From NCBI GenBank assembly GCA_015200345.1, contig CP054187.1:2526470-2590469 (forward strand): a stretch of DNA of 64,000 bases, in the 5' to 3' direction. The notes below the pieces were generated by a model. The model was not told the DNA's origin. It ran no database searches and saw only the letters and a list, made by a program, of their open reading frames with translations. This document shows, one piece after another, positions 37,872 to 48,224 of this stretch. Positions within the stretch are counted from its first letter, which is position 1, and the number at the start of each line of letters is the position of its first letter. The position numbers were made by a program, and so were the translations under genes. Source of the stretch: Planctomycetia bacterium. Lineage in GTDB: Bacteria > Planctomycetota > Phycisphaerae > UBA1845 > UTPLA1.

Positions 37872-38411
37872 ATGCCCGAGCAATACCATTCGTATCGGTT
37901 GGTTCGTCGACAGCGGTTGGCGCTGCCGGTTGAAGCGGTATTTCCCTTCTTTGCAGATCCGCACAATCTTGAATTCCTGACGCCGCCCTGGATGAACTTT
38001 CGCATCGAGACCCCTTCGCCGATCGCGATGGCGGCCGGCACGAGGATTCAATACACCATTCGCTGGCGCGGACTGCCCATGAGCTGGCTCACCGAGATTG
38101 TCGAATGGGTACCGGGTCGTCGCTTTGTCGACCAGCAGATTCGAGGGCCCTATCGCCGTTGGCATCACACCCATGCATTTGAGCCGGAAGGGGATGCGAC
38201 GATTATGGAGGACATCGTCGAGTATGCCCTGCCGCTTGGGCCGATCGGCCGGCTGGCGCATGCATTGGTGGTGCGCCGCGACGTGCACCGAATCTTTGAC
38301 TTTCGGGCACAGCGGATCGCGGAGTGGGTCGAGGCGCAGTGCTCGGAATCGGCAAGCCGGGCGGTGCATCAGGGCGGCGTTTCGCGCGCCAGGGCCTCGA
38401 CGGCTCCCTGA
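37872..38411 (+). CDS. SRPBCC family protein (cyclase/dehydrase-like)
   Basis: 179-residue START-like lipid or hydrophobe-binding protein. Core: RQRLALPVEAVFPFFADPHN, LEFLTPPWMNFRIETP, GLPMSWLTEIVEWVPGRRFV, GPYRRWHHTHAFEPEGDATI and MEDIVEYALPLGPIGRLAHA, all typical of the Polyketide_cyc family. The chosen start (ATG 37872) has AAGGA upstream; another ATG at 37845 overlaps the preceding stop as TGATG and would add nine residues. It is probably co-transcribed with the lipocalin, SDR and PQQ genes. Confidence 0.85.
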   Translation: MPEQYHSYRLVRRQRLALPVEAVFPFFADPHNLEFLTPPWMNFRIETPSPIAMAAGTRIQYTIRWRGLPMSWLTEIVEWVPGRRFVDQQIRGPYRRWHHTHAFEPEGDATIMEDIVEYALPLGPIGRLAHALVVRRDVHRIFDFRAQRIAEWVEAQCSESASRAVHQGGVSRARASTAP

Positions 38412-38533
38412 ATGAAATCCGATCACGTTATTGCGAACAGGCTGGCGATGCGCGCGCATCTCGGCGAAGATATCCGCCGACGGCGGCGCCGATGCGGGTC
38501 GCCGCGAGCAGGCCTTGAATTGGGAGACACCCC

Positions 38534-38944
38534 GTGACTCTTGGCGCCACGCGACCGGCGACGATTCTGATCGTCGATGACAACGCGCAGAACCTCGAAC
38601 TGCTCGAAGCCTATCTGGAGGAATTACCCGGTGCGCGCGTGCTGACCGCGACGAGCGGGCAGGACGCGCTGGCCAAGGTCGCGTCCGACAAGCCCGACCT
38701 CCTGCTTCTGGACATCATGATGCCGAAGATGAGTGGCTTTGAAGTCTGCAAGAAGATCAAGGCTGATCCGGCGACGCAGGACATTCCCGTCATTCTCGTG
38801 ACCGCGCTGCATGAAATGGGGGATCAGGAGCGCGGCGTGGAAATGGGAGCGGACGATTTTCTGACCAAGCCCGTCAATCGCGTCGATCTCATCGCGCGGA
38901 TCCAAGCCCAACTGGCGAAGCGCTTCGCCGGCCCGGTGAACTAG
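38534..38944 (+). CDS. Single-domain response regulator
   Basis: 136-residue CheY-like receiver. Acidic pair D15-D16 (ILIVDDNAQN), phospho-acceptor D60 (LLLLDIMMPKMSGFEV), conserved Thr in ILVTALHE and Lys in FLTKPVNRVD are all present. There is no output domain, so it must act through a partner protein or phosphorelay. The start codon is GTG 38534 after GGGAGA. No histidine kinase is adjacent. It lies between the SRPBCC gene and a promoter for a membrane protein. Confidence 0.92.
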   Translation: MTLGATRPATILIVDDNAQNLELLEAYLEELPGARVLTATSGQDALAKVASDKPDLLLLDIMMPKMSGFEVCKKIKADPATQDIPVILVTALHEMGDQERGVEMGADDFLTKPVNRVDLIARIQAQLAKRFAGPVN

Positions 38945-38952
38945 CCGCGGTC

Positions 38953-38980
38953 TTGCTGTCGATGTCCGCCCTTCTATAAT
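38953..38980 (+). promoter_or_regulatory. Promoter of the 458-residue membrane protein gene
   Basis: TTGCTG (38953-38958), 16-base spacer, TATAAT (38975-38980); the ATG is 64 bases downstream. Confidence 0.6.
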
Positions 38981-39043
38981 CGCATCCCATCAGCCCGGCG
39001 GGACATTGGGGGGCAGGATGCCCGCGGTCAGAAGGGAAATCGG

Positions 39044-40420
39044 ATGTCCGAGTCTCCGGCGGAAATCAAACGCATCCACTGGTCCGACGTTTTCGCGTTC
39101 ACGGCGGTCTTTCGATCGTTTCGCATGGCGCTGGACTGGAAGGTGCTGCTGCTGGCGTTCCTCGGCTTGTTCGTTACGTATCTCGGCGGTCGAACGCTTG
39201 ATCTGGTCTGGCCATCGAGCCACATGCCGATCGTGTCCTCGGCGCACGTCTCGGAGCTGGATGTTTACGCCCTGGGCGGTCGATCCGCCGCGATGCAATT
39301 CATTAAGGAGCAAGGGGGCAATAAGGCCGCGCGACGCGTCGGCGCGTTTGCACTGTTGTTGCAGCACGCGCGTGTGACGGCCAATCGTGCCATGCACGGC
39401 GTGATGGCGCTCAACCCCGGCGAAGTACTCGGCGCGATTTACGGCGCAGCGCTGGCGACGCTCTGGCTGGTCAGCGTGCATCCGTTGTACGGAATTCTGT
39501 TCATCCTGCTCAAGCTGTGCGTCTGGGCGCTGTTCGGCGGGGCGGCCTGCCGGGTGGCGATGATGCGCGCGACGCGCGATGAGCGCATCCCGTTGAGCGA
39601 GGCGCTGGCCTTCGCGCGGGCGCGGTTTGGTTCGTTCCTGCTCGCGCCGACGTTTGGATTCGGCATCGTTCTGATCGCGGGGCTGGTGCTGATGCTTTTC
39701 GGGCTGGTCGGCGCGATTCCGTGGCTGGGCGATCTGGTGGTGGGGCTGTTGTTCGTGCTGGTCATCGCTGCGGCCTTGGGCATGGCGTTTATTCTGATCG
39801 GCGCGTGCGCGGGGATGCCGCTGCTTTATCCGGCCATCGCTGCGGAAGGCTCCGATCCGTTCGACGCGCTCAATCGCAGTATCTCCTATGTGTACGAGCG
39901 CCCGTGGCGGTCGGCGCTGTACCTCGGCGCGGCCACGGCGTACGGCGCGATCTGCCTGCTGTTCGTGAAGTTCTTCGTTCGGCTTGGTCTTGCGGCGGCG
40001 GCGTTGTTCCTCGGCGCGACGATGAACCTGGGCAGCGCCACGGCCGGCGATACCAAGTTGCCTGACGACGTCGGCAAGCTGACGGCGATCTGGCAGGCGC
40101 CGACGCTCACGTTCGACAATGCCTTCGTCGGCAGGTTCGACGAGTTCGAGGTTGGCGGCATGAGCCGCTTCGGCCGGTTTCTCATCAAGAGCTGGCTGTA
40201 CGCGGTTTGGGGTCTGGTGGCTGCGTTCGCGATCAGTTTCTACTACGCGGCGGCGTCGATTGTCTACCTGCTGCTCCGCCGCGAAGTGGACGCGACCGAC
40301 ATCGAAGACGTGTACTTGGAAGACTATCCGGCGGATGCGCTGGCGACCGCGCCGGCGACGGCGGGCAATGCTCCCGCGGCGCAGGGCGGCGGTTTGAATC
40401 TGCCGGTGATTGGTTCGTGA
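39044..40420 (+). CDS. Polytopic membrane protein, unknown function
   Basis: 458 residues with about seven or eight TM helices, for example WKVLLLAFLGLFVTYLGG, AIYGAALATLWLVSVHPLYG, GFGIVLIAGLVLMLFGLVGA, LVVGLLFVLVIAAALGMAFI, YGAICLLFVKFFVRLGLAAA and VWGLVAAFAISFYYAAASIV. A conserved-looking turn SDPFDALNRSISYVYERPWR sits between helices in the second half. The N-terminus (about 1-35) is cytoplasmic and the acidic C-terminus (ATDIEDVYLEDYPADALATA) ends in a Pro/Gly/Ala tail. I do not recognise a named family. It has its own promoter. Confidence 0.6.
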   Translation: MSESPAEIKRIHWSDVFAFTAVFRSFRMALDWKVLLLAFLGLFVTYLGGRTLDLVWPSSHMPIVSSAHVSELDVYALGGRSAAMQFIKEQGGNKAARRVGAFALLLQHARVTANRAMHGVMALNPGEVLGAIYGAALATLWLVSVHPLYGILFILLKLCVWALFGGAACRVAMMRATRDERIPLSEALAFARARFGSFLLAPTFGFGIVLIAGLVLMLFGLVGAIPWLGDLVVGLLFVLVIAAALGMAFILIGACAGMPLLYPAIAAEGSDPFDALNRSISYVYERPWRSALYLGAATAYGAICLLFVKFFVRLGLAAAALFLGATMNLGSATAGDTKLPDDVGKLTAIWQAPTLTFDNAFVGRFDEFEVGGMSRFGRFLIKSWLYAVWGLVAAFAISFYYAAASIVYLLLRREVDATDIEDVYLEDYPADALATAPATAGNAPAAQGGGLNLPVIGS

Positions 40421-40540
40421 AAGGCCCCATCGGTCCGGGGGGCGTGGAAACGGCGGCCGTGACAGACGCCGGGGCACGTCCGGGCGCGATGATTCGTCGC
40501 GCCCAAGAGTGAAGGAAGCCTCGCCTCGGAGGAAGGTGCC

Positions 40541-41971
<1,431 letters not shown>

Positions 41972-42003
41972 GAATGCCCCGCGCCGCGCGTTGTATCATG
42001 TGG

Positions 42004-42023
42004 GTCGGTTCTGCGGACCCGAC
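42004..42023. repeat. GTCGGTTC-type palindrome between convergent genes
   Basis: GTCGGTTC and GACCCGAC arms around a TGCG loop, with one G-T pair (42004-42023). It sits between the convergent FG-GAP and DsbD genes. It lacks a T run and resembles REP-like palindromes more than a terminator. Confidence 0.4.
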
Positions 42024-42062
42024 CTACGGGTTCGATGAAGATTCGATTGAAGATTGTTGCCG

Positions 42063-44675
42063 TTACGAACCCGCGGCGAGGCGCTCGGGTTTGCTCGGCC
42101 CCGCCTTTCGCAGGGCGTCGGTCACGATCTGCGGCGTGAGCAGTTCGGGAAGAATCTGCGGATCGTCGGGGCGGCCGGGGGAATAGACGAGGTACAGCGG
42201 CACGCCGGCGCGTTTGAACCGCGCCAGCACGGACTTGATCATCGGGTCTTCGCTGGAGTAGTCGGCCTCGATGGGCACGACGTTCAGTTCGCGCATCAGG
42301 GCGCGCGTCGCCTCGACGTCGATGGAGGTCTTGAGATTCGTCTTGCACGAAGCGCACCAGCTCGCCGTAAAATCGACAAACACCGTGTAGCCCGCCTCGA
42401 CGTAGCGGCGCACGTGCTCCTCGTCGTACTCCAGCCACGGGATGCCGCGGCTCCAGTCGGGCTTCCAGGCGACCTCGCCGCGCTTCTCGGGGTCGAGCTG
42501 GGCAAACAGTTTGCCGTCGTTGATCAGTTTGCGGCGGTGCGACGCGTCGAGCCGCAAGTCGTCGATCGTGCCCATCGCGCGGAAGGGCAGCAGCCAGCCG
42601 ACCGCGACAATCGCCAGCGCCAGCCCGTTCATCGCCAGCTTGCGCGACGGCGGATCGCCGAACTGGATGCGCCCCTTTACCCATACCGCCAACGAAACAA
42701 ACAGTAAAAAGATGATCGTGAGCAACAGGCCCCAGTCGCCGATCTGATCGCGCAGCGGATTAAGCAGCCACACGGCCGTGCCCAGCAGCAGGAATCCCAT
42801 CAGCACTTCGAACGTGTGCATCCACGGACCGGGCCTGGGCACGAACTTCAACCACGCCGGCTGCGCGGACAACAACACAAACGGAAACGCCATCCCCATG
42901 CCGACGGCCATGAAGATCATCGCGCCCTGCGCGGGCGGATAGCGTGTCGCCGCGCCAACCGCCGCCGAGAGAAACGGCGCGGTGCAGGCCGTGCCGAGAA
43001 ACGTGGCGAGCAGTCCGGTGGCGAAGGCCGACGGCAGCCCCTCGCGTTCGGCGGCTTTCTGGCCGAGGTGGTCAATGACTTTGGGCGTGAAGACGGCGAA
43101 GACGCCGAAGAGGCTTAGCGCGAATGCGGTAACAACAGCGGCGAGACCGATGACGACGCGCGGCTTCTGGAAGAGCTGGCCCCAGCCGGTGCCGGTGGTG
43201 GCGAAGAGCACGGCGAGGAAGCCGAAGAAGACGAGAATGCCGGCGCAGTAAGTGAGACCCAGCGCGAGGATTCGCCCGCGATCTTCACCGGCTTGGCGCA
43301 CGAACGAGAGGACCTTGAGCGAGATGACGGGCAGCACGCAGGGCATGAGGTTCAGCACGAGTCCGCCGATGAAGGCCATGGCGAGCACACCGGTGAAGCC
43401 GTAGCGGTTGAAGAAGGCCTCGGCGGAAGAAAGCCAGGTTGCGAGATTGGAGGAGCCGGACGCGGATGGAGCGTTGGCGCCCGAATGGGTCGCCCCGGAT
43501 GATTCCGCGACGGTACGATCGCCAGCGCGTTCGGCTCCTTCGGAGCCGGTGGGTGTCGCACCGATGGCATTTTCGGGAGTCGCCGTCGCCGCGAACTCGT
43601 CGTCACCGGTCGCCGGCGCGGGGCCGCCTTCCATGCGGATCGGCAGCGACCATTCGATCCGCTGCGGCGGGTAGCACGTGCCCGAATCGTTGCAGATCTG
43701 GTATTGCAGAATGCCGCGGACGTGTCGCGGTGCCGTGCCTGCGTCCTCGCTTACGGTCACGGGCACCTTGAACGCGACCTTGCCCGAGTACTCGCTCAAC
43801 TTGCCCAGCACCTTGTCGGTCCGTTCGACGCCGGGCGGGTAATCCACGTCGCCGATTTCGAGACCGTCGGTCGGTTCCACAAAGACGTACGCCGCGATGT
43901 AATCTGCATCGAGCGGTTTGTGAGACTGCATGTGCGCTCCGCGCTCGAGATCGGCCGATACGATCACGTTGAACGACTTGCCCGGCGCGGCGATGGGGGC
44001 GTCGGACGCGACGGAGATTTTCACATGCTCGGCCTGGTCGAGCGGTTCGGGCAGCGCGCGGTGGGCGCGCTTGAAGAGCGCTTCGTTGGCGGGCGACGGT
44101 TTGGCGCCCTTCGCCGCGACCGGCAACGTGAGCGTCAGCTTCGCCTTGCCGGGGATGCACTCCTTTTTGCACGCGAGGAACGATACCTCGGCAATCAATT
44201 CGACGTTCGTTCCGCTCGCCGCGTCATTCGGACCGCGAAGGGGTGTCAATATAACGGCATTCGAAGGGAGATAGTACGAGTCGCCCTCCAGCGTCGGGTC
44301 GTACTTCACCGTCGGCACGGGGTACCGCGCGCGGCCGACCTGCCATCCCGCGGGGCCGGTCCACTTCACGACGGTCGGCAGTCCGCCGTTCGGCCCGGGG
44401 TTGATCCAGTAGGTGTGCCAGCCCTCTTCCGGCTGGAGCGTCACGGCGAGATTGACCGGCTCGCCGGGCACGATCGCCGCGCGATCGGCAAATGCCTGAA
44501 GCGTCACATGCGAAGCGGTCACCGGTTTGCTGGCCGGCTCGCCGTGCGCGGTCGAAGCGGCAGGCAGGCTCACCATCGACATCGCGAGAATGAGGACGGT
44601 TCGCAACCGCGCGGTGCGGCCGGGTCGAATGTTGACGGGGTATTTCGAATTCGGCGCGTGGCGACTGGCTGGCAA
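42063..44675 (-). CDS. dsbD: Thiol:disulfide interchange protein, DsbD family
   Basis: Carries reducing electrons from cytoplasmic thioredoxin to the periplasm. Order of domains in 870 residues: signal segment (LRTVLILAMSMVSLPAASTA), N-terminal DsbD-alpha-like domain with VSFLACKKECIPGKAKLTL and QICNDSGTCYPPQRIEW, a Ser/Gly-rich linker, eight TM helices with the paired cysteines in NLMPCVLPV and GTACTAPF, and a C-terminal thioredoxin domain with WCASCK. The start is TTG 44675 with GGGAGC upstream. At 870 residues it is longer than E. coli DsbD (565), mainly in the N-terminal part and the linker. Confidence 0.9.
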   Translation of the reverse strand: MPASRHAPNSKYPVNIRPGRTARLRTVLILAMSMVSLPAASTAHGEPASKPVTASHVTLQAFADRAAIVPGEPVNLAVTLQPEEGWHTYWINPGPNGGLPTVVKWTGPAGWQVGRARYPVPTVKYDPTLEGDSYYLPSNAVILTPLRGPNDAASGTNVELIAEVSFLACKKECIPGKAKLTLTLPVAAKGAKPSPANEALFKRAHRALPEPLDQAEHVKISVASDAPIAAPGKSFNVIVSADLERGAHMQSHKPLDADYIAAYVFVEPTDGLEIGDVDYPPGVERTDKVLGKLSEYSGKVAFKVPVTVSEDAGTAPRHVRGILQYQICNDSGTCYPPQRIEWSLPIRMEGGPAPATGDDEFAATATPENAIGATPTGSEGAERAGDRTVAESSGATHSGANAPSASGSSNLATWLSSAEAFFNRYGFTGVLAMAFIGGLVLNLMPCVLPVISLKVLSFVRQAGEDRGRILALGLTYCAGILVFFGFLAVLFATTGTGWGQLFQKPRVVIGLAAVVTAFALSLFGVFAVFTPKVIDHLGQKAAEREGLPSAFATGLLATFLGTACTAPFLSAAVGAATRYPPAQGAMIFMAVGMGMAFPFVLLSAQPAWLKFVPRPGPWMHTFEVLMGFLLLGTAVWLLNPLRDQIGDWGLLLTIIFLLFVSLAVWVKGRIQFGDPPSRKLAMNGLALAIVAVGWLLPFRAMGTIDDLRLDASHRRKLINDGKLFAQLDPEKRGEVAWKPDWSRGIPWLEYDEEHVRRYVEAGYTVFVDFTASWCASCKTNLKTSIDVEATRALMRELNVVPIEADYSSEDPMIKSVLARFKRAGVPLYLVYSPGRPDDPQILPELLTPQIVTDALRKAGPSKPERLAAGS

Positions 44676-45564
44676 GAAAAGCTCCCTTGTTTATTGAATT
44701 CGCCGCTGGGTTGCGGCGGGGTAACAAATCGGTACAGACCTATACGGCTTCGTGCGGCGGTTCATTCCCATATCCGGGGTCGGATCTGACGGTCCCGAGG
44801 CAGACGGTCGATCGATCGGCCTCGTCGAAAACGCCCTAATTCTAATCGTGTCAACCATTTCCGTGCGAATAGCAGTCGAAAATGTCTTGACGATCGGGCC
44901 GGCGCATTTATACTCTATCGAAGTCCAGGTGCGACAAGCATCGCGCCTGATTATAGATAGATGCGCGGCTGGCGCGGGCGACTCGGGTCGCTCGGATCGG
45001 TCGTGCGCGGCGGAGTCGCAAGGCTCGCCAGGAAAAGGAGTTTCGGTTTGCGTCGCCCGGCATGAGTGTTCGGCGAAAGCAGATCGAGTCCGTGGATCCC
45101 CTAACTTTCGGCGTTGCCCTTTGGCCGGCGCTGATTTGAAGAACGGCAGTGCAATTGGTTGTGAGCCGACCCAGCGTGAAGTTGAACCAGATGCGAACCT
45201 TTGAAAGCAGTTTGGCCGTTCGTGCAACGCGGTGCGAGTGCATGATCTCGCGATTGACGCGGAATCGAGAGGCCGTGACGCAGGCGGGTGTCGTCGGAAG
45301 CAAGTAAGGACGATTCACTCTCTGGCGACACGATGCGTTGAGGGTTCGCTCTCCCGGGCCGGACGGGCGACGCAAGTTTCCCATTCATGACCGGCGTTCG
45401 CTGCCGCCGGGCCATCCACACTTGATCGTAGCACAGACCCTTCGTTCGCGAACCTCTGTTCGATTGACGGCATAGAGCGTTATCACGGTGCGGTTGTTCG
45501 CCTCGGCGGACGCTTCGCCGGTAGCCTGTTTCGTAGAGTTCGATTGAATTGAAAGGTGAAGATC
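44676..45564. other. Long gene-free region, mostly the leader of the RNase Y gene
   Basis: 889 bases with no open frame that looks like protein; one plus-strand frame (44752-45204) is open but has shadow-like composition. The region includes the promoter at 44887-44914 and a CGCCGC...GCGGCG stem near 44700-44717. No T-tailed hairpin lies between that promoter and rny, so the simplest reading is a leader of about 640 bases; a separate small RNA is possible. Confidence 0.4.
44887..44914 (+). promoter_or_regulatory. Strong sigma-70-type promoter far upstream of rny
   Basis: TTGACG (44887-44892), 16-base spacer, TATACT (44909-44914). This is the closest match to the -35/-10 consensus found in the window. 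Confidence 0.65.
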
Positions 45565-47151
45565 ATGGGACCCTGCATGATGGCGGAGGTCTCGACCGGC
45601 ATGTCGGTGGGATTGCTGATCCTCGGGTTGGTGCTGGGCGGCGGCGCGGTGTACGCGGTGCTGTCGATGCAAGCCAAGTCCCGAGCCGGCGCTCGCCGTT
45701 TGGAAGCGGAGCAAATCATCGGCGAGGCGCAATCGAAGGCCGCCGAGATCGTCCGCGCAGCCGAACTCGAGACCAAGGCAACGTTTGTGAAGCGTCAGGA
45801 GGAGTTCGACCGCCTGACGACCATTACGCGGAACGAAATCCGCGAGGCGGAAAAGCGGCTGGACAAGCGCGAGGACCAGCTTGAGCGCAAGCTGGACATG
45901 CTGAACATCAAAGAGAAGAACATCGAGCGCGGCGAGGCGCAGGTGAAGGAGCGTCTGGCGGAGGTGGAGAAGAAATCCGCCGAGATCGATGAGTTGCTCA
46001 ACAAGCAAAAGACGGAGTTGCTCAAGGTGTCGGGCCTGAACATGGACGAGGCCAAGAGGCAATTGTTCCAATTGCTGGAGCAGCAGCTCGAACACGAGTG
46101 CGCCGAACTGGTGGCCAAAAAGATCAACGAGGCGCAGGAGGAGGCCGAGAACAAGTCACGCGATATCGTCGTCACGGCGATTCAGCGATACGCCGCGGCG
46201 CACACGTCGGCCAGCACGGTCAGCACGATCGACATCCCGTCGGACGAGATCAAGGGGCGCGTCATCGGTCGCGAGGGGCGGAACATTCGAGCGTTCGAGA
46301 AGGCCACGGGCGTGGACGTGATCGTGGACGACACGCCGGGCGTGATCGAAGTGACGTGTTTCGACCCGATCAAGCGCGAGGTTGCCCGCAACGCGATGCA
46401 GAAATTGATCGTCGACGGACGCATCCATCCGACGCGGATCGAGGAAGTCGTCGAAGAGGTCCGCCAGTCGGTCGAGAAGGACATCATGGAGTACGGCAAG
46501 AAGGCAGCGCTCGAAGCCAACGTGCAGGGGTTGCCCAAGAAGTTGATCGAATTGCTCGGCCGATTGCACTATCGCACGAGCTATGGGCAGAACGTCCTGC
46601 GGCACTCGATCGAAGTGGCGTACCTCTGCCAGATCATGGCGGACGAACTGGGTCTCAACGGCACGCTCGCGCGGCGCTGCGGCCTGCTGCACGACATCGG
46701 CAAGGCGGTTGTCCACGAGGTCGAAGGCAGTCACCCCGCGCTGGGCGAGGAAATCTGCCGCAAGTTGAACGAGCGGCCGGAAGTCCTCAATGCGGTCGCC
46801 GGTCACCACGGCGATATTCCTTCGACCAGTCCGTACACGCCGCTCGTGGCGGCGGCCGACGCGATCAGCGCGGCTCGGCCCGGCAGCCGGCGCGAGTCGC
46901 TGGAGCGGTACATCAAGCGTTTGGAGCAGTTGGAAGGCATCGCGACGGGAATCAACGGCGTGAAGCAGGCGTACGCGATCCAGGCCGGGCGCGAGGTGCG
47001 GGTGATCGTCGATGCCGACAAGGTGGACGACGCCAGCGCGATGCGGATCGCGCGCGAGATCGCGCAGAAGATCGAGGCCGAGATGACCTACCCCGGCGAA
47101 GTGAAGGTGACCTGCCTGCGCGAGGTGCGGGCGGTGGAGTACGCGCGGTAG
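45565..47151 (+). CDS. rny: Ribonuclease Y
   Basis: Membrane-anchored endoribonuclease that initiates mRNA decay. In 528 residues: an N-terminal TM helix ([20 protein letters not shown]), a long coiled coil (about 30-200, e.g. [20 protein letters not shown]), a KH RNA-binding domain with [12 protein letters not shown] (GREG at about 235) and an HD domain with H376-D377 in [18 protein letters not shown]. The fold and order are standard. I start it at ATG 45565, eight bases after GAAAGG; a GTG three codons upstream overlaps that site. A long leader precedes it. Confidence 0.96.
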   Translation: MGPCMMAEVSTGMSVGLLILGLVLGGGAVYAVLSMQAKSRAGARRLEAEQIIGEAQSKAAEIVRAAELETKATFVKRQEEFDRLTTITRNEIREAEKRLDKREDQLERKLDMLNIKEKNIERGEAQVKERLAEVEKKSAEIDELLNKQKTELLKVSGLNMDEAKRQLFQLLEQQLEHECAELVAKKINEAQEEAENKSRDIVVTAIQRYAAAHTSASTVSTIDIPSDEIKGRVIGREGRNIRAFEKATGVDVIVDDTPGVIEVTCFDPIKREVARNAMQKLIVDGRIHPTRIEEVVEEVRQSVEKDIMEYGKKAALEANVQGLPKKLIELLGRLHYRTSYGQNVLRHSIEVAYLCQIMADELGLNGTLARRCGLLHDIGKAVVHEVEGSHPALGEEICRKLNERPEVLNAVAGHHGDIPSTSPYTPLVAAADAISAARPGSRRESLERYIKRLEQLEGIATGINGVKQAYAIQAGREVRVIVDADKVDDASAMRIAREIAQKIEAEMTYPGEVKVTCLREVRAVEYAR

Positions 47152-47199
47152 CCGCGTGCGATTGGGTCGCGCGGGCGGGTGCGTCACTGTGCCGTGGAA

Positions 47200-48186
47200 T
47201 CAGGGAAGCGTCGAGAGCGGAGCCTCCGCCGCATCGGCGATGCCCGGGGTCTCGGTTTCGTCCTCGGTGTTGTCCTTCGGGTCGAAGGCGTCGGCGCGGG
47301 CCAGACGCTGCAACTCGCTGTCGCGCAGCAATTCGCTGTGAGTCTGAACGCGCCGCAGCCAGGCGCGGTTGACCGGGTCCAGCTCGTCGCGGTTGAGGTA
47401 TTCCAGGATGAATCGCAACTGGTCGCTCTTGGAGCAGAAATCCGGCGCGAGCACGCCCATTGCGGCCACGTCGCGCACGATGCTTTCCTGTCGCCGCGTG
47501 GTCAGGCGGATGCGCTTTCCGACCGAAGCATCGAGGAAGTAAAACTCAAACCGCTCGTCGGGCAGCGAGCGGATCAGCACGTTTCGCCAGAACAGATCGC
47601 GATGGACGAAGCCGGCCTCGTGCATGTGGCGCACCTGCCGCGCCAGCGACAGGAGAATCTCCCGCCGCGCCCGTCGCACGCGCGACGACTCGGGAAAATC
47701 GCTGTACCGCCGGATGAATGATGACAGACTGATGGCATCCGGCACGGCCTCGGTGATGAGAAAGCAGCTTTGCAGGAAGTGCGCCGTCCGCCGCTCGCCG
47801 TAGGCCACCGGGCGCACCGCCTGGATGCCCAGATCGCGCATCAGCGTCAGCGTGTGGAACTCGTTTCGGGCGCGGCTCGCCTTGCAGAACGTGCCGCGGA
47901 AAAATCCGCGAATCCGCTGTTTCCAGCGCGGGTAGTGATAACGCTTCACGTAAAGGGATGCGCCGTCGTCGAGCGTGCAGCGGATCGTGTCGCTTGTGCG
48001 GCTCCACGCCGCAAGGTGATCGCCCAATCGCTCCAGCACCGCCGGCACGCTGTCCAATCGCGCGGCGGCCAGGCGCTCACGAAACGGCGGATCAATATGA
48101 ATCGTATCGGTGTGGAGCATGTCAACAATCACAACGTCGAAACATCGACGCGCCGGTTCGCCCAACGGGAGTACCAGGCGGTTCAT
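47200..48186 (-). CDS. Lipopolysaccharide kinase-like protein (WaaP/InaA family)
   Basis: 328-residue protein-kinase-fold enzyme. SLYVKRYHYPRWKQ gives the ATP-anchoring Lys, FVHRDLFWRNVLIRS the catalytic loop (HRD...N) and FYFLDASVGKRI the metal-binding Asp. Such proteins phosphorylate heptose in the LPS core. It lies 38 bases downstream of the heptosyltransferase gene on the same strand, which fits that role. A start at ATG 48120 (MLHTDTIHID) is also possible. The acidic C-terminus (FDPKDNTEDETETP) is not part of the fold. Confidence 0.83.
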   Translation of the reverse strand: MNRLVLPLGEPARRCFDVVIVDMLHTDTIHIDPPFRERLAAARLDSVPAVLERLGDHLAAWSRTSDTIRCTLDDGASLYVKRYHYPRWKQRIRGFFRGTFCKASRARNEFHTLTLMRDLGIQAVRPVAYGERRTAHFLQSCFLITEAVPDAISLSSFIRRYSDFPESSRVRRARREILLSLARQVRHMHEAGFVHRDLFWRNVLIRSLPDERFEFYFLDASVGKRIRLTTRRQESIVRDVAAMGVLAPDFCSKSDQLRFILEYLNRDELDPVNRAWLRRVQTHSELLRDSELQRLARADAFDPKDNTEDETETPGIADAAEAPLSTLP

Positions 48187-48224
48187 TCCTCACCAGGCGG
48201 CGTGAATGGTGTGCCGAGGCCCCT

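Noticed and set aside
44752..45204. 150-codon plus-strand frame in the rny leader
   Set aside because: No ribosome site, and a composition that looks random (many Ser, Arg, Cys). The promoter at 44887 lies inside it.
45000..45400. RNase P RNA or tmRNA in the long gap
   Set aside because: I looked for the conserved P-loop and pseudoknot sequences and for a tRNA-like end and saw none.
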